Source: Candidatus Peregrinibacteria bacterium (lineage in GTDB: Bacteria > Patescibacteriota > Gracilibacteria > UM-FILTER-43-11). From it: a DNA stretch of 6,411 bases. The stretch is from contig JAFGNE010000004.1 of the NCBI GenBank assembly GCA_016927155.1, forward strand, positions 1-6,411, read 5' to 3'. Shown here one piece after another: positions 1 to 5,238 of the stretch. Under the pieces are notes generated by a model. It saw nothing but the letters and a program-made list of their open reading frames with translations. It was not told the origin of the DNA and searched no databases. Numbering within the stretch: position 1 is the stretch's first letter; each line of letters starts with the position of its first letter. The position numbers were made by a program, and so were the translations under genes.

Positions 1-1190
1 AATAAATCGCCCGGCTTTTCCCCTTCATCACCCATGGCAAGAGGCAGGTCAAACGGGTTGATACGCTGGTTGGAATTTAAAGAAACGCGCAGGTATGTGC
101 CGCCAACCGTATCGGCCAGCGCCTCGTATTCGTTTTCCGGGTCAATGATAATGACATCGGTGCCGAGCATCATGGAACGGAGGATTTCTAACTTAACCGT
201 ATAAGATTTACCGGCACCGGATTTGGCGAAAACCACCGAATTGGCGTTCTCAAGCTTAAAACGGTCGAAAATAATAAGGCCGTCGTTATGGCGGTTAATG
301 CCGTAAAGGATGCCTTCATTAGACGTGAGTTCCGCGGAACTGAAAGGAAAAGTGGTGGAAAGCGGGCTTGTGTTCATGTTGCGGTTCACTTCGAGTTCGT
401 CTTTACAAAGGGGCAAACAGGAATTAAAGCCGTGTTCCTGCTGGATGTCGGCGCTTTTGGTGAGCACCAGCTTTCCGCCAAGCGCGCTTTCCAGGCGGGT
501 CTGTATCTTTTTCAATTTTTCCTCATCGTCCGCGTACACCGTGAAATAAAGGGCATATTGGAAAAATTTTTCCTCTCCGCGCTGGATGTCGCGCCGGAGC
601 TCTTCGGCATCCTGCAAAGCGGTTTCCAAAGCCGGGTCGCTCACCATCCCCTTTTCCTGTTCCATGCGCATAGTGGATTGCAGCTGGGCCACTTTATTTT
701 TGAGGAATTTCATCACCTTCATGCTGCTGGTGGGGTATATGAACATGGAGATGTCCATCGAAACGTCGAAGTTGATGACCGGCGAAATCCAATTGGCCTC
801 GATGTAACGCGGATACGCGTACACGAAGAAACTTTTGGCGATCACCCCGCTTACCCGCAGCTTGTCCGACAGGAACTCCATAGCGGAAGGGGCGATGAGG
901 TCTTTGATGGTGGCCAGGCCCTGGCGGTAAATTTTTTCCGCTTCACGGATTTCCTGCGCTTCCGTTTTCCGGGGCGCCGCGGAAACCGAGGGGACGGATT
1001 TTGCCGTGGCGGGTTCCGCTGTGGCGGGTTTTGCTGTTTTAGCGGCCTTGGAGTAAGCGGGAAAAAGCGTGAGTTTCAGCTTCTGGAAAAAACCAAGCTT
1101 CGTGGCCTCCCGCTTCGTTTTCTCATCAAAGACCACGCTTTTCGCCTTCAGGTTTTCAGGAATGCCCGCGGATTGGGGGGATTTATCCAT
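1..1190 (-). CDS. VirB4/TraC-family type IV secretion ATPase (C-terminal part outside window)
   Basis: This reading frame is open from an ATG at 1190 to the left edge and gives 396 codons without a stop. Family knowledge: VirB4/TraC ATPases are cytoplasmic or membrane-associated motors that power type IV secretion, conjugation or related pilus machines. Visible evidence: a variable N-terminus (1-47); a low-complexity Ala/Pro/Lys linker (about 48-76); then a conserved block with YPRYIEANWISPVINFD (126-142) and DISMFIYP (146-153). A charged helical stretch follows (about 175-235), then NEGILYGINRHN (291-302). The Walker A motif is AKSGAGKSY (322-330, Lys328), followed by the strand DVIIIDPENEY (345-355). 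The later Walker B region and C-terminal helicase-like motifs lie beyond the window. No membrane segment is seen in the visible part. The ATG has no Shine-Dalgarno sequence but sits just downstream of a good promoter, so the gene probably begins its own transcript. Family assignment is firm; the machine it serves (conjugation, DNA uptake or another secretion system) cannot be told from here. Confidence 0.9.
   Translation of the reverse strand, partial: MDKSPQSAGIPENLKAKSVVFDEKTKREATKLGFFQKLKLTLFPAYSKAAKTAKPATAEPATAKSVPSVSAAPRKTEAQEIREAEKIYRQGLATIKDLIAPSAMEFLSDKLRVSGVIAKSFFVYAYPRYIEANWISPVINFDVSMDISMFIYPTSSMKVMKFLKNKVAQLQSTMRMEQEKGMVSDPALETALQDAEELRRDIQRGEEKFFQYALYFTVYADDEEKLKKIQTRLESALGGKLVLTKSADIQQEHGFNSCLPLCKDELEVNRNMNTSPLSTTFPFSSAELTSNEGILYGINRHNDGLIIFDRFKLENANSVVFAKSGAGKSYTVKLEILRSMMLGTDVIIIDPENEYEALADTVGGTYLRVSLNSNQRINPFDLPLAMGDEGEKPGDL
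1003..1032 (-). repeat. two-copy 15-bp tandem repeat in the ATPase linker
   Basis: Two adjacent 15-bp units (1003-1017 and 1018-1032) differ at three positions. A decayed third unit begins at 1033. On the coding (minus) strand they encode the repeated pentapeptide pattern TAKPA-TAEPA-TAKSV in the low-complexity linker near residue 60 of the VirB4-like protein. The period is a multiple of three, so copy-number change would keep the frame. It is probably a flexible tether of variable length. Confidence 0.7.
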
Positions 1191-1209
1191 GAATATAATT
1201 TATCTATTT

Positions 1210-1238
1210 ATTATATCAAATTTTCACCTTAAAAACAA
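1210..1238 (-). promoter_or_regulatory. sigma70-type promoter of the VirB4-like gene
   Basis: On the minus strand TTGTTT (1238-1233) is followed by a 17-bp spacer and a perfect TATAAT (1215-1210). TG precedes the -10 by one base, giving an extended -10. The expected transcript start is near 1203, only about 13 nt before the ATG at 1190. The leader would therefore be very short and AT-rich, with no ribosome binding site. This is a consensus match by eye. Confidence 0.6.
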
Positions 1239-1267
1239 GGTAGCGGAAAGGGCTTTCGGAAAACCTA

Positions 1268-1295
1268 TTGCTTTTTTTTAAATATATTATAAAAT
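1268..1295 (+). promoter_or_regulatory. possible promoter of the 91-residue gene
   Basis: TTGCTT (1268-1273), a 16-bp spacer and TAAAAT (1290-1295) lie directly before the plus-strand gene. An overlapping alternative -10, TATTAT, occurs at 1285-1290. With the TAAAAT reading, transcription would begin within a base or two of the ATG at 1303, giving a leaderless or nearly leaderless mRNA. The region is AT-rich, so chance matches are easy and the exact hexamers are uncertain. Confidence 0.4.
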
Positions 1296-1302
1296 AATTC
1301 CC

Positions 1303-1578
1303 ATGACCCCAATTTATATGGGAAATTCCCTTTCTTATGTTTCTGCGCATTTAATAGGCCAGAATCCTGAAACGGCCATTAACGACCTCTATGAAAAATT
1401 ATCCGATGCCCTGTTAAGTCCGGATCCCGAAGTAAAAGAGGCGGCGACCGTTTTATTCAGGCAATTTGAAGAAAATGGTGAAAGCCCTGAAACGGCCTGT
1501 GACATCATGAAAAAAATCAGGGAAGCGGCCTTTTACGCCACCTTAAAGAGAGTCGCGGATACGACGTGGATGCAATAA
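1303..1578 (+). CDS. small hypothetical protein, 91 residues
   Basis: I do not recognise this protein. It runs from ATG 1303 to TAA at 1576-1578; a second ATG at 1318 (residue 6) is an alternative start. No signal peptide, membrane segment or cysteine pair is seen. It looks soluble and mostly helical, with three helix-start-like segments of similar form: QNPETAINDLYEKL (20-33), PDPEVKEAATVLF (40-52) and ESPETACDIMKKI (60-72). Two of these share an exact 12-bp DNA repeat (1366-1377 and 1496-1507). It is the only plus-strand gene in the window. Its stop codon abuts the stop codon of the converging minus-strand gene, with no base between. Evidence that it is real: a promoter-like sequence upstream, a sensible amino-acid mix and no competing long frame on the other strand. 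The shared IGQxPExA motif with the neighbour is the only hint of relationship. Function unknown. Confidence 0.65.
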   Translation: MTPIYMGNSLSYVSAHLIGQNPETAINDLYEKLSDALLSPDPEVKEAATVLFRQFEENGESPETACDIMKKIREAAFYATLKRVADTTWMQ

Positions 1579-2436
1579 TCAGGTTCCTGTGTATGTTTCG
1601 GTGAATTCTTCATTATCGGCTTTTTCGGGAATGCCTGGCACTTTTAAGGCTTCCTCCGGCTTTTTTTCAAATCCAAGACTTTGCGCCATTTCCGGCGTTT
1701 GTCCGATAATTTCAGCCGCTTTCGTTCGAATATCATCCGCTACCAAAGCGCCTTCAAAAGCGCTCACGATAAGGTCGAATTCGGTACGGAGATTTAAAAG
1801 ACGGTAATAATTGTCCCGGAAAGATTGGGGATTCTTGGCCAGTATGATGGTCGGATACCAATGTTCAAAAACTTTTATGGCTGCCGACAAAGTTTCATCG
1901 GGTTTATGGAAGCCTAAATTCTTACCTTTGGCCACCGCCCCCAAAAGGTATGATCCAAGGCCGGGTTTGGCACGCAATTGTTTAACAACCTCAGCGTATT
2001 TTTTGTAAAAATTTTTATTGGCCGCAATAAGTGAAAAAGTATCACTGGCATATTCCATGTATTTCGAAATGGCTTCTGCCAGCTTCTTGGCGTCTTCCGG
2101 AATGATTTTTCTTTCTATTTTTAACATCCGGATCCATAGGGCGTGGTTTTTCATGTTCAATTCCCATTCCCTGTTATTCCAGTAAATGGTGTCATTAGGC
2201 GTAAAAAGGCCGCCAAAATGCTCATTGGCCCGGATGCTCATTTCCAGGCTGTCGAGGGCCCTTTGCAATTCCACATACTCCTTTGAAATTTCCGGGAGTA
2301 CCGAAGCCGGTAAAGGCGGTGGACCTTTTTTGACGGGCACCAAAACATATTCTTCCAGGATATCCGCCTCCTGCGCCTTTTGCGCAGGTTCTTTTCCTTC
2401 TTCATCCGCGGGCTTTTTAGGGACAAGCTCAATCAT
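1579..2436 (-). CDS. hypothetical protein, 285 residues
   Basis: I do not recognise this protein. The frame can be extended upstream to a TTG at 2490, but that TTG lies in a well-formed -35 element. The extension would be translated promoter sequence (an AT-rich Phe/Ile/Lys/Asn run), so the ATG at 2436 is chosen. The stop is TGA at 1581-1579. Visible features: an acidic, Lys/Glu-rich N-terminus (1-30); a short proline-rich stretch, PPPLPASVLP (40-49); a long, mostly helical soluble region rich in aromatic and charged residues (about 52-235); IGQTPEMA (244-251); and a polar tail. There is no signal peptide, membrane span or known catalytic motif. By eye it is more AT-rich than mraY or dnaB. 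It lies 81 bp downstream of mraY with its own promoter and no visible terminator between, so some read-through from the mraY operon is possible. It converges exactly on the 91-residue gene. Function unknown. Confidence 0.8.
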   Translation of the reverse strand: MIELVPKKPADEEGKEPAQKAQEADILEEYVLVPVKKGPPPLPASVLPEISKEYVELQRALDSLEMSIRANEHFGGLFTPNDTIYWNNREWELNMKNHALWIRMLKIERKIIPEDAKKLAEAISKYMEYASDTFSLIAANKNFYKKYAEVVKQLRAKPGLGSYLLGAVAKGKNLGFHKPDETLSAAIKVFEHWYPTIILAKNPQSFRDNYYRLLNLRTEFDLIVSAFEGALVADDIRTKAAEIIGQTPEMAQSLGFEKKPEEALKVPGIPEKADNEEFTETYTGT

Positions 2437-2461
2437 ATTTTTATTTTTTATAAATCTTATT

Positions 2462-2490
2462 ATTATAACAAAAAACAACCTAAAATTCAA
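2462..2490 (-). promoter_or_regulatory. sigma70-type promoter of the 285-residue gene
   Basis: On the minus strand TTGAAT (2490-2485), a 17-bp spacer and a perfect TATAAT (2467-2462) are seen, with TG one base before the -10 (extended -10). Transcription would start near 2455, leaving about 18 nt of A/T-only-like leader before ATG 2436, again without a Shine-Dalgarno sequence. This site explains why the longer TTG-initiated frame is probably not used. Confidence 0.6.
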
Positions 2491-2517
2491 CCTTTTTATA
2501 CTATCTTCCTTTGCCGA

Positions 2518-3567
2518 TTAGACCGTCCCCATCCCCAAAAGGCCGATAATTAGGCCGATGCCGCCGAACATGGCGCCCAGGATCCAAAAACGCATGGTGA
2601 TTTTTGATTCTCCCCAGCCCTTTTTTTCAAAATGGTGATGAAGGGGCGCAACAAGAAAAACCTTCCGCCCTAAAAACTTTTTGGAAAAGACCTGGATGAT
2701 GACTGAAAGCGTTTCAACAATAAAAATCGCCCCGACGAAAAAGAGGACAACGAGCGAATTGGTCATCATGGCCATCACGCCCAAGGTAGCGCCGTACGCC
2801 AGCGCGCCCGTATCGCCCATATAAAAAAGCGCCGGCGGCACGTTGTTCCATAAAAAAGCCAGAAGCGACCCGATAAGCACGCCGCAAAAAATGGCAAGAA
2901 TGAAGAGGCCCTTCGCGAACGCGATAACGCCGAAAGCGGTGAGCGCGAGGATAAGGAGCCCGCCCGCCAGCCCGTCCAGCCCGTCGGTGATGTTGACCGC
3001 ATTGGCCGTGGAAACGATGACCAGTATAAAAAGCGGGATGTACCAAAGGCCGATATTAAAATCGCCGCAGCGGGGAATATGGATACTGGAAAATCCGAGC
3101 TTGTAGTAAAACCACCAGGCGCCAACGACAGCAAAAAGCGTGAGGAGCAAAAATTTCGGCCGCGCCTTGATGCCTTTGATGCCACCGATTCCTTTCACGT
3201 TGAAGATATCGTCCACAGCGCCGAGTAAACCCACAGCCACCAGGGTAAAAAGGGGCAAGTACACCTCGCCGCGGTCGAGAAGCGACTTGGGAATGAAACC
3301 AAACAGGGCCAGCGCGCGGGAAAGGAGGATGGTTAAAAGGACAGACCCCCACATGATAACCCCGCCCATGGTGGGCGTGCCGATTTTTTTGGCGTGCATC
3401 TCGTGAAAAATTTCCGCCTTTTCACCCGTCATGGCGGTATCGCGGATCTGTTTGCCCAACTTTAATTTTTGCGCCCATTTAAGGTAAAAAGGCGTCAGGA
3501 GCAACGTGATAAGAAAGGCGATCGTGGCCCAGCTAAAAACAGAAATGAGATGGGGAACGTGTTCCAT
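2518..3567 (-). CDS. mraY: phospho-N-acetylmuramoyl-pentapeptide-transferase (MraY)
   Basis: MraY transfers phospho-MurNAc-pentapeptide from its UDP carrier to undecaprenyl phosphate, making lipid I on the cytoplasmic side of the inner membrane. This is the first membrane step of peptidoglycan synthesis. The 349 residues match the usual family length. Motifs in order: GTPTMGG (63-69); the Asp pair in GAVDDIFNVK (116-125, Asp119/Asp120); NAVNITDGLDGLA (189-201); the catalytic-region Asp in FYMGDTGALA (248-257, Asp252); and the His cluster in APLHHHFEKKGWGE (307-320), followed by KITMRFWI (322-329). About ten hydrophobic segments are visible by eye, as expected. All key residues are present. 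The ATG lies 2 nt after the dnaB stop (TAA-TT-ATG), so translation is probably coupled. No separate promoter is visible. It sits outside a mur/dcw cluster: no murein ligase or fts gene is next to it in this window. This shows the organism is equipped to make a cell-wall lipid precursor. Confidence 0.98.
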   Translation of the reverse strand: MEHVPHLISVFSWATIAFLITLLLTPFYLKWAQKLKLGKQIRDTAMTGEKAEIFHEMHAKKIGTPTMGGVIMWGSVLLTILLSRALALFGFIPKSLLDRGEVYLPLFTLVAVGLLGAVDDIFNVKGIGGIKGIKARPKFLLLTLFAVVGAWWFYYKLGFSSIHIPRCGDFNIGLWYIPLFILVIVSTANAVNITDGLDGLAGGLLILALTAFGVIAFAKGLFILAIFCGVLIGSLLAFLWNNVPPALFYMGDTGALAYGATLGVMAMMTNSLVVLFFVGAIFIVETLSVIIQVFSKKFLGRKVFLVAPLHHHFEKKGWGESKITMRFWILGAMFGGIGLIIGLLGMGTV

Positions 3568-3569
3568 AA

Positions 3570-4934
3570 TTATTCTTCAAAGGCGTGTTTGCGGTCGACG
3601 TCGTAAAAGCGCATCTGGGATTTGTCGAAGCGCAGTTCCGCGCGGCCCACCGGCCCATTACGGTGCTTACGGATAAAAATTTCGGTTATGCCCTTTTCCT
3701 CTTCGGTGAGGTTTTCCTCATAGTAATCTTTACGGTAAAGCATCATCACCACGTCGGCGTCCTGTTCGATAGAGCCGGATTCGCGCAAATCGGAAAGCTG
3801 GGGGATTTTTGGGTTGCGGAGCTCCACGGCGCGCGACAGCTGGGAAAGGGCGATGACCGGCACATGGAGTTCGCGGCCTAGGGATTTGAGGGCACGGGAA
3901 ATTTCCGAAATTTCCTGCACGCGGTTTCCGGCGTACGCCATATTGCCGGTAGACATCAGCTGGAGGTAATCGACGATGATCAGGTCGAGCCCATGCTCCA
4001 TCTGCAGGCGGCGGGCCTTGGCCCGAAGCTCCGCGATGGACGTGCCCACGGAATCATCAATGAAAATCGGGGACTGACTGAGGATATCCATCACGGGGCC
4101 CATGTTCTGGAAATCCTTGTCTTCCAGGCGGCCGTGCTGGAGTTTCCAGGAATCGACGCCCAATAGCGAGCAAAAAAGGCGGTCAACCAACTGTTCCTTG
4201 GACATTTCCAGCGTAAAAATGCCGATGGTGCGTTTTTTGGAGGATTCAATGGATATTTTCTGCGCGATGGAAAGGGCAAGGGCGGTTTTGCCCATGCTGG
4301 GGCGGGCCGCCACAATGACAAGATCCGCCGGCTGGAGGCCGGAAAGGATACTATCCAATCCGCGGTATCCCGTGGGAATGCCTTTAACCTTATCTTTTTC
4401 ATCGGCCACGTGGAGCGCGGCGAATTCTTCGTACCGCGCCGTCAGGATATCGCGTATGTGCACGAAGCGGTCTTTCAAAAAGGACTGGGAAATGCCAAAC
4501 ACCTCTTTTTCGGCGGTTTCAAGCAGGTTGGGGACTTCTTCGTTTTCATTGAAACCGCACGCCATAATTACATTTCCCGCACGGATCATTTTCCGCAGGG
4601 TGGCCTTGTTTTTAACGATTTGCGCGTATTTGAACACATGGGTGGCCGTAGGGACAATGGACGTAAGTTCCGCCAGGTACCCCGGCCCGCCAATGACTTC
4701 AATCTGTTTCCTTTCCTCAAGAACATTGGCCAAAGTTAAAAGGTCGATAGGGTCATGGCGGTTATAAAGGTCCACCATCGCCTCATAAACCATTTTGTGG
4801 ATGTCGTAATAAAAATCGTCCGGCGAAATAAGGTCGATGATCTTGATAATGGCGTCCTTATCAATGAGGACCGACCCCAGAACGGACTGTTCGGCCTCTT
4901 TGCTGTGCGGCGGGATTCGGGAGGTATCGGCCAT
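3570..4934 (-). CDS. dnaB: replicative DNA helicase DnaB
   Basis: DnaB is the hexameric, ATP-driven helicase at the replication fork. The 454 residues are a normal length, with no intein. The N-terminal helical domain (about 8-150, starting PPHSKEAEQSVLGSVL) binds primase and forms the collar in known relatives. The RecA-like motor starts near 185 (GIPTGYRGLDSILSGL). It has Walker A ARPSMGKTA (210-218, Lys216), the conserved Glu in FTLEMSKEQL (240-249, Glu243), Walker B LIIVDYLQLM (318-327, Asp322), SQLSRAVE (364-371), DLRESGSIEQDADVVM (382-397) and KHRNGPVG (423-430), which carries the basic residues that reach the neighbouring subunit. The ATG at 4934 has no Shine-Dalgarno sequence at normal distance. 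A purine-rich AGGAAGG lies some 30 nt upstream and would instead fit an in-frame CTG seven codons earlier, which I consider unlikely. It is probably transcribed from the promoter at 4999-5027 and continues into mraY. Confidence 0.98.
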   Translation of the reverse strand: MADTSRIPPHSKEAEQSVLGSVLIDKDAIIKIIDLISPDDFYYDIHKMVYEAMVDLYNRHDPIDLLTLANVLEERKQIEVIGGPGYLAELTSIVPTATHVFKYAQIVKNKATLRKMIRAGNVIMACGFNENEEVPNLLETAEKEVFGISQSFLKDRFVHIRDILTARYEEFAALHVADEKDKVKGIPTGYRGLDSILSGLQPADLVIVAARPSMGKTALALSIAQKISIESSKKRTIGIFTLEMSKEQLVDRLFCSLLGVDSWKLQHGRLEDKDFQNMGPVMDILSQSPIFIDDSVGTSIAELRAKARRLQMEHGLDLIIVDYLQLMSTGNMAYAGNRVQEISEISRALKSLGRELHVPVIALSQLSRAVELRNPKIPQLSDLRESGSIEQDADVVMMLYRKDYYEENLTEEEKGITEIFIRKHRNGPVGRAELRFDKSQMRFYDVDRKHAFEE

Positions 4935-4998
4935 AAGAAAATAACAAAATGACAGGGCTTTCCTTCCTATCGGTTTTTGTATTTATTTGGGCTAAATC

Positions 4999-5027
4999 AG
5001 TGTAGCCGTTTTGGAAAACCGTGGCAA
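4999..5027 (-). promoter_or_regulatory. sigma70-type promoter of dnaB-mraY
   Basis: On the minus strand TTGCCA (5027-5022), a 17-bp spacer and TACACT (5004-4999) form a good match. Transcription would start near 4992, giving a leader of roughly 58 nt before the dnaB ATG. The spacer contains GTTTTCCAAAAC (5008-5019), two perfect 5-bp arms around a 2-bp centre. It lies almost exactly in the middle of the spacer, so it could be an operator or simply a chance feature. Confidence 0.6.
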
Positions 5028-5034
5028 GGTTTTG

Positions 5035-5169
5035 TATATTCTTTCCCCGCTGTCGCGGATACTCCTTTGGGTTTACATTTTTGAATTTGCCCCTTTTGGC
5101 CGGACAAAAAGAGGGCGTATATGAAAGTATAGTAAAAAGTAAGTCGAACGGGAGAGAGGAAAGAATATA
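5035..5169. other. nested inverted-repeat segment, candidate structured RNA or leader
   Basis: This non-coding segment between the recA terminator and the dnaB promoter is bounded by a perfect 12-bp inverted repeat: TATATTCTTTCC at 5035-5046 and its complement at 5158-5169. Further pairings nest inside it: a small hairpin CCGC/GCGG (5047-5050 with 5055-5058); CTCC/GGAG (5062-5065 with 5151-5154); TTAC/GTAA plus TTTTT/AAAAA around one bulged base (5073-5082 with 5134-5142); and an apical hairpin of about 10 pairs (5089-5098 with 5105-5116, two bulged A). All pairs are Watson-Crick, so either strand could fold into a long rod with an internal bubble. No clear terminator follows on either strand. 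The rest of 4935-5238 holds only the dnaB promoter and leader and the recA terminator. I do not recognise a known RNA family. A mobile-element remnant or chance is possible. Confidence 0.35.
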
Positions 5170-5183
5170 GTAATCCGGTTTAC

Positions 5184-5211
5184 AAAAAACCCAGTAGTTT
5201 TCGCCACTGGG
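5184..5211 (-). terminator. intrinsic terminator of recA
   Basis: On the minus strand, starting 27 nt past the recA stop, CCCAGTGG (5211-5204), the loop CGAAAA and CTACTGGG (5197-5190) form an 8-bp stem with one G-U pair. A run of six T (5189-5184) follows directly. This is a classic rho-independent terminator and separates recA from the dnaB-mraY unit. Confidence 0.92.
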
Positions 5212-5238
5212 CTTAAAGTTTAAGGTTAAAAGGGCGGT

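Noticed and set aside
288..1232. 314-codon open frame on the plus strand opposite the VirB4-like gene
   Set aside because: The minus strand of this stretch encodes a clear VirB4-family protein. The plus-strand translation has no recognisable motif and is a codon-bias shadow.
2437..2490. TTG-initiated N-terminal extension of the 285-residue protein
   Set aside because: The TTG is part of a well-placed -35 element and the extension covers the -10 and leader. ATG 2436 is the better start.
3554..3565. GGAAC-GT-GTTCC palindrome at the mraY start
   Set aside because: The spacing of 2 does not fit a LexA-type site, it lies in codons 1-5 of mraY, and a 2-nt loop is too small for an RNA hairpin.
4102..4767. 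221-codon plus-strand frame inside dnaB
   Set aside because: Entirely antisense to conserved dnaB coding sequence, with no promoter and a low-quality Ser/Arg-rich translation.
4935..4975. In-frame CTG start for dnaB preceded by AGGAAGG
   Set aside because: The spacing is suitable, but CTG starts are rare and the extra residues do not fit the DnaB N-terminus. ATG 4934 is kept.
5140..5160. Half SOS box (CGAAC) and a T-loop-like GTTCGA
   Set aside because: No second half-site at the proper distance, and no paired arms for a tRNA.
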